The notes below the pieces were generated by a model that saw nothing but the letters and a program-made list of their open reading frames with translations, was not told where the DNA came from and did not search any database. 48,438 bases of DNA. Origin: Acaryochloris sp. IP29b_bin.137. GTDB taxonomy: Bacteria > Cyanobacteriota > Cyanobacteriia > Thermosynechococcales > Thermosynechococcaceae. The stretch lies in assembly GCF_028285745.1 (NCBI RefSeq), contig NZ_JANQOP010000122.1:1-48438 (forward strand). The letters are read 5' to 3'. Positions 9,140-17,921 of this stretch are shown piece after piece. Every line of letters begins with the position of its first letter. Position 1 is the first letter of the stretch. A program made the translations under genes and the position numbers.

Positions 9140-11881
9140 ATGGAAGTTCTCTCTGTTACCCTCAAAAACTTTAAAGCCCATCGCGATCGCTACTATGAAT
9201 TTCGACCGGGGGCCAATGCTATTTGTGGTGAAAATGGGTCCGGAAAAACCAGCATCCTGGAAGCCATTGCCTGGGTCCTGTTCGATCACAGTGAATATAA
9301 GCGGGCCGAACTGATTAGCGTTGGTGCCAAGAGCGCTCAAGTGAGTGTCAGTTTTGTCTCTCACCTAGATGGGCGAGTGTATGATGTCCGGCGCTGCACC
9401 AGTCGGGGCTATGAAGTCCATGATCCACAACTCAAGCGCAAGCTAGAACTGAAAAAACTGGATGATGTGCGTTGCTGGCTCTGTGAACATCTGGGAGTGG
9501 GAGTCCATACAGAACTCGCCAAATTATTTGCAGAAACCATCGGTATTCCTCAGGGCACCTTTACGGTGGATTTCCTTAAATCCGCGGGCGATCGCAAAAA
9601 GGTATTCGATCCTATTCTCAAGGTGGAAGAGTATAAGCAGGCTTACGATCAAGCTCAAAAATTAACCAGCTACGCCCAGGCCCAAGTCCAACAGCTAGAG
9701 CATCAGTTGCACAGCTACGAACAGCAGTTGGAGGGCTGGGAAGACCTAAAACAACAACAGAAAACCCTTGCCCAAACCATCCTGCAGCAGCAGTCCCAGC
9801 TCAAAGCCCTATCTGAGCAGATGGCCGAGCACCAGACGGAACTGAAAGCACTCAAACAGCAAGACCAAGCCATCCAAGTCTTGGACAAACAAGTTCAGCA
9901 CTTGCAAACCCAGTGGACGAGTAAACAAGAAATCCTCCAGCTACTAGAGAGCAATTGGCAGCAGGCGGAACAAGCGGTTCAGATTTGTCGCCAGCATCGT
10001 CCCCAGTTTCAGGCTTATCAGCAGGCCCAAGAGACTCTGAAGACGCTGGCTCAGCAACAAAAGCAACGACAGCACCTGTTGCAGGAGCGCGATCGCATCC
10101 AAAATACCCTCCGGGATCAGCAAGTCGCGATGTCCCAACACCAAGGCCAGCTCACCACCTTTGCCAAGATGGAGGCTGAACTCCAGGACTGGCAAACCAA
10201 AGTCCCGCAGCAGCAGCAGCTCGAACAAGAAAAGATCACCTGTCAACAAGCACTACAAACCCTCACCACTGAACAACACCAGCTCGCCAGACTGCAAGAG
10301 CAGCTGCAACAACAGCAGCAACAGCGAGATGCGCTGGAGGAAACGATTAGCCAACTGGCGGCCTTGGAGCCTCAAGTTGCGGCCATTCCCAGTCTGGAAG
10401 CCCAGCAGCAGAACATGCAAGAGCGGCTTGGACGGATTACCGCCGCCCAGCAATTTGCCACGGAACTACAAGATGTGATCGCCGCAGCAGAACCTCAACA
10501 GCAGCAGTATCAGCAACAAGTCGGCAAAGCCAAGGCCCTCCTCCAAAGCCTATCCCTCACCAAAACTCAGACCACTCAATTGACCAAGGTTTTGGACCAA
10601 GGGGCAGCTTTAACTACCCAGATGATCCAGCAACTGCAAACGGCTTTTGCCGACATTATTGATCCACAGGCCGTCACCAAGCTGAATCAGCAGCTCCAGC
10701 AGATTAAAACCCAACTCAAAGCCGCCCAAAAAGCGCAAACGCAATGGCTGATGCTAGATGCAAAACAGCAACAGCTCGCAGAGCTGAATCAAGCGATCGC
10801 ATCCTTGCAGCAGGAGTGCGATCGCATCCAAGTGATCCTTAATCAAGAACCCCAACTCCAGAGCCAGCTCACCCACCTAGATACTCAACTAACAGCTCTC
10901 AACGATCCTAAAGGCCATGTCCGCATCTTGCAGCAACAGCTCCAAGGGGCAACCCAACTGGAAGCAGAGATCAACCGTCTGCAGCAGGCTTGTCAGCGCC
11001 ATGAGCAGTCCCTGGCAACGATTGAAGCTCAGGTCGAGGCCTTAGGCGATCTAGCAGCCCAAGTTGAGGCCCAACAGCTGATCCAGCAAGAACATCAGGA
11101 TGTTTATCAGCTCTATTTACGCCACCGAAATCAGGCTAATGCTTTTAAAGAGCTGGATCAGCAACGCCGAAGTGCGATCGCAGCTCAAACTCAACTCCAG
11201 GCTCAGCTCACCGAGGCTCAAGCTCAATGGCAGGAAAAGCTGACAGTGCATAACCCTGAACGATTAGCTGAATTAAGTCAAACTTACGAACACCTCCAGC
11301 GACAACAGGCTCAACTGCAGGGGGGGCTGGCACCGCAACAGGCTCAGCTCCAGTATTTGGACCAACAGCTACAAGCCAAACAAGCCCTCGCCCAAGAACG
11401 CGATCAGGTGCTGGTAGCGCTAGCAGACAAGCACCAGATCTCACAATTTATCACCGATGCTCGCAATATCTATAAGCAAAGCGGCCCCAGGATCACTAAA
11501 TTCTATCTGACAGAAATTTCCTGGGAAGCGGATCGTCTCTATCGGGAACTGTTGGATCGACCTGATGTGGCCTTACAGTGGACCGAAGATTATGAAATTC
11601 AGGTGCAAGAGCAGGGACATTGGCGAAGTTTCAAAAGTCTGTCCGGGGGGGAGCAAATGTGTGCAGCTTTAGCGGTACGTCTAGCCCTGCTGAAAGTCTT
11701 AGTCGATATCAATATTGCGTTTTTTGACGAGCCCACGACCAATATGGATGAACTCCGTCGTCGGCAGTTGGCCGAAGCATTGGGACATCTCAAATCGTTT
11801 CATCAGCTGTTTGTGATCAGCCATGACGACACGTTTGAAAGCGTTACGGAAAATATTATTCGGGTTGAGAGAGTCCGTTAA
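9140..11881 (+). CDS. sbcC: SbcC/Rad50-like SMC-family ATPase
   Basis: The 913-residue protein has the split ATPase head of SbcC/Rad50: N-terminal LSVTLKNFKAHRD and Walker A GENGSGKTS (30-38), then a long coiled coil. The C-terminal half-head carries the ABC signature LSGGEQ near 834 and Walker B AFFDEPTTNMD near 858-868. Partners of this family (SbcD/Mre11) process DNA ends and hairpins. The coiled coil is extremely rich in Gln and Leu. I see no CxxC zinc hook in mid-protein; the only CxxC-spaced pair (CWLC) is close to the N-terminus, about residue 112. At 913 residues it is somewhat shorter than classic SbcC. No sbcD is adjacent. It may be a true SbcC with a degenerate hook or a related coiled-coil ATPase. 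Confidence 0.8.
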   Translation: MEVLSVTLKNFKAHRDRYYEFRPGANAICGENGSGKTSILEAIAWVLFDHSEYKRAELISVGAKSAQVSVSFVSHLDGRVYDVRRCTSRGYEVHDPQLKRKLELKKLDDVRCWLCEHLGVGVHTELAKLFAETIGIPQGTFTVDFLKSAGDRKKVFDPILKVEEYKQAYDQAQKLTSYAQAQVQQLEHQLHSYEQQLEGWEDLKQQQKTLAQTILQQQSQLKALSEQMAEHQTELKALKQQDQAIQVLDKQVQHLQTQWTSKQEILQLLESNWQQAEQAVQICRQHRPQFQAYQQAQETLKTLAQQQKQRQHLLQERDRIQNTLRDQQVAMSQHQGQLTTFAKMEAELQDWQTKVPQQQQLEQEKITCQQALQTLTTEQHQLARLQEQLQQQQQQRDALEETISQLAALEPQVAAIPSLEAQQQNMQERLGRITAAQQFATELQDVIAAAEPQQQQYQQQVGKAKALLQSLSLTKTQTTQLTKVLDQGAALTTQMIQQLQTAFADIIDPQAVTKLNQQLQQIKTQLKAAQKAQTQWLMLDAKQQQLAELNQAIASLQQECDRIQVILNQEPQLQSQLTHLDTQLTALNDPKGHVRILQQQLQGATQLEAEINRLQQACQRHEQSLATIEAQVEALGDLAAQVEAQQLIQQEHQDVYQLYLRHRNQANAFKELDQQRRSAIAAQTQLQAQLTEAQAQWQEKLTVHNPERLAELSQTYEHLQRQQAQLQGGLAPQQAQLQYLDQQLQAKQALAQERDQVLVALADKHQISQFITDARNIYKQSGPRITKFYLTEISWEADRLYRELLDRPDVALQWTEDYEIQVQEQGHWRSFKSLSGGEQMCAALAVRLALLKVLVDINIAFFDEPTTNMDELRRRQLAEALGHLKSFHQLFVISHDDTFESVTENIIRVERVR

Positions 11882-11902
11882 AGTGCTGACACCCTTCAGA
11901 AC

Positions 11903-12391
11903 TTAGGGAGCGGCCCATTGGGTCACAGGTGCAGCAATTTGCTGTTGCTGTTGGTAAGCCACGACTTCCTGCTGACACATGCTGAGGCTATCTTGCTCGC
12001 TACTCCCCACCGATGGGAGGCGATGCATTTGCGTTAGGGGAACCTCGACTTCAATCACATTTTCATGGGGCAAACCGAGAGATAGGACCTCTAAGCGCTG
12101 GTTCTTGGCTGTGCCAGTGAAGCAGCTGAACTCAGATTGCGGATAGTAAAACGCACCCGTCACTTTCTGACCCTGCTTTTTGAAGACAATATAACCCTGA
12201 CCAATTTGATTGGCCTGGTCAGAATCCCCATATAGATAGGTACCATCAGCCAAAGGTTGAGTGCTACGAGACGCAGCGATATTGGTGGGTTCTGCAATGG
12301 CTATACCTGTGCTGCCTAAAACCAGGGCACCAACAGCCAGTACTGTTTTGACGGAACCCGAGAGAATTGAAGCTTGGGGAAATGTTTTCAT
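11903..12391 (-). CDS. Secreted protein of unknown function
   Basis: The 162-residue protein begins with a clear signal peptide: basic start, then VLAVGALVLGSTGIAIA and a likely cleavage after AIAEP. The mature part is small and hydrophilic, with two cysteines (one in FSCFTGT, one in MCQQE) that could form a disulphide, and a Gln-rich, Pro/Ala-ending tail. It is probably periplasmic or exported. It converges on the sbcC-like gene, with 21 bases between the stops. I do not recognise a named family and assign no function. Confidence 0.7.
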   Translation of the reverse strand: MKTFPQASILSGSVKTVLAVGALVLGSTGIAIAEPTNIAASRSTQPLADGTYLYGDSDQANQIGQGYIVFKKQGQKVTGAFYYPQSEFSCFTGTAKNQRLEVLSLGLPHENVIEVEVPLTQMHRLPSVGSSEQDSLSMCQQEVVAYQQQQQIAAPVTQWAAP

Positions 12392-12583
12392 CTTTAAAGT
12401 CTCACTACCACTTACTTAATCTTCAGTCACAAACCGAGGAAAAACCGTGATCTTGTTATGTCTAAACCGTGTTTTAAATCAATCATGGGCGTGATCAAAA
12501 TCACTTTTTACGCCGTGCCGACATGCATCAAGCGTTTCGCTGATTCGATGCAATCTGAGAGGGCCTGTCGGATCATAGAACCT

Positions 12584-12663
12584 GTCGTATATTCACTCCG
12601 TAAAATTACTGATTCATACTGTTGCAGGTCTTCCACTGACCTCACAATAGTGAATATACGGAC
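12584..12663. repeat. Inverted repeat, 14-base arms
   Basis: GTCGTATATTCACT at 12584-12597 is matched by AGTGAATATACGGAC at 12649-12663, the reverse complement apart from one extra G. The spacer is about 51 bases. It could be a protein-binding pair, a short mobile-element relic, or the base of an RNA fold. Confidence 0.55.
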
Positions 12664-12892
12664 CTAATCGAGGCAAAGCGATCGGGGCCTGAGCATTGCT
12701 ACCGCATCTAATCAAACTTCAGCAAATATACGGTTGTTCTATTCTCTTCAATCTGAAAAATTTGCAATTCAAGATTAGAGAAGAAAACAAAAATGTATCA
12801 AGTTGTAAACTAGAATTTAGAGCGATTTTTTCCTAGTAAAAAGACAGGAAATACACGTTTTATCAGGAACACTAACGATTCATTACCCTATT

Positions 12893-12925
12893 GATCTTGA
12901 TCACACTTGTTAAGTGTTCAAGATC
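12893..12925. repeat. Strong hairpin / interrupted palindrome
   Basis: GATCTTGA then ACACTT (12893-12908, with TC bulged between) pairs with AAGTGT and TCAAGATC (12912-12925) around a three-base loop. That is 14 paired bases. No T-tract follows on either side, so it is not a standard terminator. It lies about 185 bases upstream of the gene at 13109 and may be an operator or RNA element. Confidence 0.6.
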
Positions 12926-13108
12926 ATTAGAAGTCTTGATGTACGTTACAGCACAGAGATGGGCAAAAGAAGAATATAACCTTGTGAGTTAGATTCCTCA
13001 GCGAATTTAACGCTAGGTCAGGTGATATCGACAAGAGTACGTTCGCTGTAATTTCGCTTACAACCGCTTTATTCTCTATCACTCTATCTTTTGAGGAGGG
13101 TAACCCCC

Positions 13109-13660
13109 ATGACTCCAGAAGCAAAGCAGATCCTAGTCCAACTCCGCGAAACGTTTTATACCCAGTTCGCTGCAGCAATGAAACGGGACGTATCGGTGAC
13201 CAAAGACAATTCTCTTGTTTTTAGCCCTTCACTGGCTGCGATCGTATCTTGGGTGGATGACCAGCAGCGCTTCAACTATCTCAGTGTCCAGGCCCATACA
13301 GCCCCCGATCCGCTTTATCCCGGTCGGCCGCTAACCCTACGGATTACGATTAATCCTCCCAGCGGCATCATTACCAATACAAAGACCGTCCAAAAGAAAA
13401 TGGGTCTAAGCCTCAACTCCAGTTGGAGCCTCAACCTGACGGTATTACCAGAAGAGATCGTGGACATGGCTCATTGGGTCGCCAGTTGGATTCATGCCCA
13501 AGATAACGACAGTATCGCCATTGCCGCCCCCTACCGGTTAAAAGTGACTCCCACTGAGGATGACCGTGAGTATCCAGTGTGGACGCAAACGGCTTGGTAT
13601 TGCTTACATCCAGAAGAGCAGGCTGTTACTCCCGAGGAGCAAGCTTATCACGCAGCTTAA
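13109..13660 (+). CDS. Conserved-looking hypothetical protein
   Basis: I start this gene at the ATG at 13109 because GAGGAGG at 13093-13099 sits ideally before it; an open TTG at 13091 would lie on that ribosome site. The product is 183 residues, hydrophilic, with no signal peptide or membrane helix, and ends in a Glu/Ala-rich tail. Core segments such as LTLRITINPPSG and WVASWIHAQD suggest a folded alpha/beta protein. I do not recognise the family and give no function. Confidence 0.7.
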   Translation: MTPEAKQILVQLRETFYTQFAAAMKRDVSVTKDNSLVFSPSLAAIVSWVDDQQRFNYLSVQAHTAPDPLYPGRPLTLRITINPPSGIITNTKTVQKKMGLSLNSSWSLNLTVLPEEIVDMAHWVASWIHAQDNDSIAIAAPYRLKVTPTEDDREYPVWTQTAWYCLHPEEQAVTPEEQAYHAA

Positions 13661-13808
13661 TGGGTCCATGAGGCATGGGGTATCGTGCTGATCTGCTGCA
13701 TGTTTACCGCTCATCCCCTGATACAGCAAGCAGTCTAATCGCCACCCAGCCAGCAGGATGGCGACACCACGTTACAGTGGGAACTACGCTCCTTGCTGAA
13801 CTGCGCTT

Positions 13809-14546
13809 GTGAAACAATCGGACCCCACGCCGTTATCCCCCTGGAATGTTTGGGAAACCCTGGGATTAACCATCCTGATTCTGATGGCCTTTTTCAGTAT
13901 CAGTAGTGCGATCGCTCTTATCTTCTTAACCCTCCAGCTCGCGCAAGATCCAACACTAGACCCTCAAACCGTCATACAAACCCTACAAACGGATGGCCTC
14001 GTCTTATCCGTTGCCACCCTGATCGCGGGTATAGGCTCAAGCAGTCTTATTTATGCAGTGTTAAAGGTGCGGCCCGCCTTAAACATTCAGCATTACCTCG
14101 CGCTCCGACGGCCGCGATGGACGTCCTGGTTGGTTTGGAATGGGCTACTACTGGCATTGATTGTATTTTCAGAATCGGTTCTGCGGGCGTTTGAGCATCA
14201 GGAAACGTTTACGGAAAAAATCTACCAGACAACCCCCAATCCCGTTCTTCTCTACATAGCCATTGTCGGGATTGCGCCTTTATTTGAAGAGCTACTCTTT
14301 AGAGGATTTTTATTTCAGGGCCTACAGTCATCCCTGCTCGGCAATACGGGAGCCATCCTGATTAGTGCCGTGGGATGGGCTATTTTGCATCTTCAATATG
14401 ATGTGGTTGTGATCAGCCAAATTACCCTCTTCGGCTTCCTCTTTGGTTTAGCGCGCTGGAGAACCCATTCGCTGCTGATTCCCCTCTCTATGCATAGTCT
14501 CAATAATTTTTTGGCCTTATTTTTCACTAGCCTGAACCTGCCATAG
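13809..14546 (+). CDS. CPBP-family intramembrane metalloprotease (CAAX protease-like)
   Basis: The 245-residue protein has several membrane helices and the CPBP/ABI signature: PLFEELLFRG (the EExxxR motif), ILHLQYD with its His, and SMHSLNN near the C-terminus. These residues form the metal site of intramembrane CAAX-type proteases. The start is GTG at 13809. In bacteria, members act in bacteriocin self-immunity, protein scaffolding or membrane proteolysis; the substrate here is unknown. The gene sits alone, about 145 bases before ycf3. Confidence 0.85.
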   Translation: MKQSDPTPLSPWNVWETLGLTILILMAFFSISSAIALIFLTLQLAQDPTLDPQTVIQTLQTDGLVLSVATLIAGIGSSSLIYAVLKVRPALNIQHYLALRRPRWTSWLVWNGLLLALIVFSESVLRAFEHQETFTEKIYQTTPNPVLLYIAIVGIAPLFEELLFRGFLFQGLQSSLLGNTGAILISAVGWAILHLQYDVVVISQITLFGFLFGLARWRTHSLLIPLSMHSLNNFLALFFTSLNLP

Positions 14547-14690
14547 CAGAATGCTTCTGCGCCATGAAGTGTTACGGTCAGAACAGCGGTGCGATCGGAA
14601 AACTGCTGCTACACTAAGGGATAAACGCTTTTACAACGCAATATCCATTTACACTCAACTTGAGTCTTAGCAACTGTTTAAAAAGTCACT

Positions 14691-15191
14691 ATGCCGAACG
14701 ACAATTTCCTTGATAAGGCCTTTTCAGCACTTTCTGACGTGGTGATGAAAGTGATTCCCACGGATCAACAATCTAAAGCTGCTTTCAAATATTATCGGGT
14801 GGGCATGGCTGCACAAGATGCGGGGAACTATGCAAAAGCGCTGGGGAATTATACCGAAGCACTGGAGCTAGAAGAGGACCCCATTGACAAGAGCTATATT
14901 CTTTACAACATGGGGCTGATTTTCGGTAATAACGGTGATCACGATAAATGTCTGGAATATTATCGACGGGCCCTAGAACTGAATCCCAACCTCGTCCAAG
15001 CCCTGTACAATACAGGCGTCGTCTTGCAATATAAAGGCGAACAAGCCGAGGAATCAGGGGAACTTGACGAAGCCGAAAGATTCTTTGACCTAACAGCTGA
15101 TTACTGGAAAAGAGCGATTAAACTTGCTCCTAACAACTATAGCGAGGCGCAAAACTGGCTGAAGACGACCGGCCGTATGGGAGTGGGTTAG
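14691..15191 (+). CDS. ycf3: Photosystem I assembly protein Ycf3
   Basis: The 166-residue TPR protein matches Ycf3 throughout: an NDNFLDKAF start, [22 protein letters not shown], the GNNGDH helix turn, [14 protein letters not shown], and the conserved ending [13 protein letters not shown] then [11 protein letters not shown]. Three tetratricopeptide repeats cover about 47-150. Ycf3 is a membrane-associated chaperone that helps assemble PsaA/PsaB and peripheral subunits into photosystem I. Length is normal. Codon use and GC resemble the other core genes. Confidence 0.93.
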   Translation: MPNDNFLDKAFSALSDVVMKVIPTDQQSKAAFKYYRVGMAAQDAGNYAKALGNYTEALELEEDPIDKSYILYNMGLIFGNNGDHDKCLEYYRRALELNPNLVQALYNTGVVLQYKGEQAEESGELDEAERFFDLTADYWKRAIKLAPNNYSEAQNWLKTTGRMGVG

Positions 15192-15290
15192 GACGATTTC
15201 CCAGCTTAGTTCCACCATCATGCCTTGACACGGTGGGATTGATCAAACCTTCAAGCAGCTCACAGCGACCGAATAGATAGGAGATCTTCG

Positions 15291-15581
15291 ATGCTAGACC
15301 GTTCTGAAGTCGATAAAGTGGCCCATCTCGCCCGCTTGACCTTAACAGAGTCAGAATCAGAACAATTTACAACCCAGTTAGGGGATATTCTTGACTATTT
15401 CGAGCAATTGAGTGAACTCGATGTTGTCAATATTGAACCCACGACTCGGGCCATTGACGTCAGCAACATTACCCGGGCCGATACCTTGCACCCTTACACG
15501 GATCGAGAGGCTATCTTGGCCTGCGCACCTGACCAGGAAGATGATTACTTCAAAGTTCCTAAAATCATGGGCGATAGCTAA
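15291..15581 (+). CDS. gatC: Asp/Glu-tRNA amidotransferase subunit C
   Basis: The 96-residue protein is GatC: DKVAHLARLTLTESE, then QLGDILDYFEQLSELD, and the ending DYFKVPKIMG. GatC wraps around GatA and GatB and stabilises the GatCAB complex, which converts misacylated Glu-tRNA(Gln), and often Asp-tRNA(Asn), to the correct amide form. A good ribosome site, TAGGAGA, precedes the ATG. gatA and gatB are not adjacent, as is common in cyanobacteria. Confidence 0.94.
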   Translation: MLDRSEVDKVAHLARLTLTESESEQFTTQLGDILDYFEQLSELDVVNIEPTTRAIDVSNITRADTLHPYTDREAILACAPDQEDDYFKVPKIMGDS

Positions 15582-15770
15582 ACCCAAACAGATCACTGCC
15601 TTTGACAAACCCTCCTTATCCAGAAAAATATTTGAATTCCTGGAATAGAGATCTGTACCATAGATAAGGGCATCCCCTGATTAGATTCGATCGGATTAGC
15701 AACGCCAAGATGTTCTGGGCTCCAACATTTTTTGGGTTGTCGTCATTTTTTGGAAGGAACCGTTTACGAT

Positions 15771-16955
15771 ATGCCAACCATTGAAACTCGCACCGAACCC
15801 ATGGTCATCAACATGGGACCTCAACACCCCTCAATGCACGGTGTGTTGAGACTTATGGTGACCCTTGATGGCGAGAATGTCATTGACTGTGAGCCTGTGA
15901 TTGGCTACTTGCATCGCGGCATGGAAAAAATTGCCGAGAACCGGACCAACATCATGTTTGTTCCCTACGTCAGTCGGTGGGACTATGCAGCTGGGATGTT
16001 CAACGAGGCCATTACGGTCAATGCCCCTGAGCGTTTAGCAGATATTAAAGTTCCCAAACGGGCTAGCTATATCCGGGTGATCATGCTGGAGCTGAACCGG
16101 ATCGCCAACCACCTGTTGTGGTTAGGGCCATTTCTTGCTGACGTGGGCGCTCAAACCCCATTTTTTTACATCTTCCGCGAACGGGAAATGATTTATGACC
16201 TGTTTGAAGCGGTCAGCGGTATGCGCTTCATTAACAACAATTATTTCCGTATGGGGGGCGTTGCCGCCGACCTGACCTATGGATGGGTCTCCAAATGTCT
16301 CGATTTTTGCGACTATTTCCTCCCCAAAGTCGATGAGTATGAACGGCTGATTACCAACAACCCCATCTTTATTCGCCGATTAGATGGTGTAGGCACCATC
16401 AGCCGCGAAGACGCCATCAATTGGGGCCTCTCCGGCCCAATGCTCCGGGCCTCTGGCGTAAAGTGGGATCTCCGTCGTGTTGACCACTATGAGTGCTATG
16501 ACGACTTTGATTGGGACATCCATTGGGAAACTAAGGGCGATTGCCTAGCCCGCTACTATGTGCGCATCCGCGAGATGCGCGAGTCTGTCAAAATTATCCA
16601 GCAAGCGTTGGAGCATCTCCCAGGTGGTCCCTACGAAAATCTGGAAGCCAAGCGGATGATGGAAGGGCGCAAGTCGGAGTGGAACTCTTTTGAGTATCAG
16701 TTCTTAGGCAAAAAGTTAGCTCCCACCTTCAAAATTCCGGAAGGGGAACTCTATGCTCGGGTTGAAACGGGCAAAGGAGAGCTAGGAATCTACTTAATTG
16801 GGGATGAGAATGTTTTCCCTTGGCGTTGGAAAATTCGTGCCCCTGATTTCAATAATCTGCAGGTCTTGCCTCAATTGCTGCAAGGGATGAAGGTCGCTGA
16901 TATCGTGGCGATTCTCGGCAGTATCGATGTAATTATGGGGTCAGTTGATCGTTAA
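15771..16955 (+). CDS. ndhH: NAD(P)H-quinone oxidoreductase subunit H
   Basis: The product is NdhH, the 49-kDa-type subunit of NDH-1, on the peripheral arm near the quinone site. NDH-1 carries electrons from ferredoxin to plastoquinone for respiration and cyclic electron flow. I start at ATG 15771 ([20 protein letters not shown]), with GGAAGGAA just before, giving the standard 394 residues; the open frame extends 13 codons upstream to a TTG that is not convincing. Conserved stretches include [23 protein letters not shown], and the C-terminal [19 protein letters not shown]. Confidence 0.96.
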   Translation: MPTIETRTEPMVINMGPQHPSMHGVLRLMVTLDGENVIDCEPVIGYLHRGMEKIAENRTNIMFVPYVSRWDYAAGMFNEAITVNAPERLADIKVPKRASYIRVIMLELNRIANHLLWLGPFLADVGAQTPFFYIFREREMIYDLFEAVSGMRFINNNYFRMGGVAADLTYGWVSKCLDFCDYFLPKVDEYERLITNNPIFIRRLDGVGTISREDAINWGLSGPMLRASGVKWDLRRVDHYECYDDFDWDIHWETKGDCLARYYVRIREMRESVKIIQQALEHLPGGPYENLEAKRMMEGRKSEWNSFEYQFLGKKLAPTFKIPEGELYARVETGKGELGIYLIGDENVFPWRWKIRAPDFNNLQVLPQLLQGMKVADIVAILGSIDVIMGSVDR

Positions 16956-17016
16956 GCATTAAGACCGATTTTTGGAAATTTATCTGTTAACTTGCTGCAA
17001 AGCAAGTACTGTTTCC

Positions 17017-17700
17017 ATGTCTAATACTGCAAAACTTATTCAAGAGATGCAGACTTATTATCACCATAGGGCAGCCCTGTACGATGTTTCGATGGGATAT
17101 GACCAACCTGAAACAGTGATGCAACTGACCCCGGTCATTGAGCGACTCAGGCAGTTGGTTACAGACAAAAAAGTCTTGGAAATTGCCTGTGGTCCCTGTT
17201 TTTGGACCCAACAAATCTATGATTGCACTCATTCAATCTTGGCAACGGACTTCAATCAAAGCGTGCTAAACCAAGCAGCAATGAAAAAGCTGTCTTCAGA
17301 TAAAGTTCAGATGCAACAGGCGGATGCCTATCAGCTTGATGGTGTTCCGTCCAACTTTGAGGTTGCTCTAGCGATTGATTGGTTGTCCCATGTTCCCAAA
17401 ACCCGCCTACAAGGCTTTTTAAAAAATTTGCATCGTCATGTGCAGGGCATGGTCATATTTTGCGATCAGCTACCTGGCCCCCAATCTCAAACGGACACAT
17501 TTGATGAGGAAGGTAACCATCTCCAGCAAAGAACCCTACCCGATTCTTCGTCTTATACCGTTATTAAGCATTTCTTCTGTAATCAGGAGATAAATTCTAT
17601 TTTCACGCCATTCACACCTCAAATTGCAATAGAACGATTTCCACAAACACGAAGATTGCTGATCCACTATCCTCTTATAGCAGCTGAGAACCTATCATGA
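17017..17700 (+). CDS. Class I SAM-dependent methyltransferase
   Basis: A 227-residue protein from the ATG at 17017; a TTG 45 bases earlier is open but unlikely. Motif I, KVLEIACGPCFWT, and a following acidic turn (ILATDFNQ) form the S-adenosylmethionine pocket of a Rossmann-fold methyltransferase. VALAIDWLSHVP fits motif IV. The substrate is unknown. The gene follows ndhH by about 60 bases and could be weakly cotranscribed. Small-molecule methylation is more likely than DNA methylation, since no DNA-specific catalytic motif is seen. Confidence 0.8.
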   Translation: MSNTAKLIQEMQTYYHHRAALYDVSMGYDQPETVMQLTPVIERLRQLVTDKKVLEIACGPCFWTQQIYDCTHSILATDFNQSVLNQAAMKKLSSDKVQMQQADAYQLDGVPSNFEVALAIDWLSHVPKTRLQGFLKNLHRHVQGMVIFCDQLPGPQSQTDTFDEEGNHLQQRTLPDSSSYTVIKHFFCNQEINSIFTPFTPQIAIERFPQTRRLLIHYPLIAAENLS

Positions 17701-17921
17701 GCTTGTTATTTTTCTAAAACTCAGTAATGACAAGATTTGTAAGGAAGGCAGGCGTCCTAACCATCTGCCTCGCTTCTATACCAACCTAGAATTATTGATC
17801 AAGCACTGTAGAGCATGTCTCAACAAAAGCCACTGTGGTTGTTTATTTCATTGGCGTTTGACGTTATTGGCTGATCTTGAATCTTTGGTCTTAAGGCTTA
17901 AATCCTAAAATTTTAGCCAGA

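Larger units (their letters stand above)
12392..13108. other. Long intergenic region with two inverted repeats
   Basis: About 700 bases without a credible gene; a 69-codon frame at 12458-12667 has no protein character I trust. It carries two notable inverted repeats, listed separately at 12584-12663 and 12893-12925, and is AT-rich before the gene at 13109. It should contain the promoters of both flanking divergent genes. Confidence 0.45.

Noticed and set aside
10161-10478. 105-codon open frame in another reading of the sbcC-like gene
   Set aside because: Produced by the Gln-rich repeats of the coil; Ser/Lys/Arg-rich with no family features.
12458-12667. 69-codon plus-strand frame
   Set aside because: No ribosome site, poor protein composition, and it spans the inverted repeat at 12584-12663.
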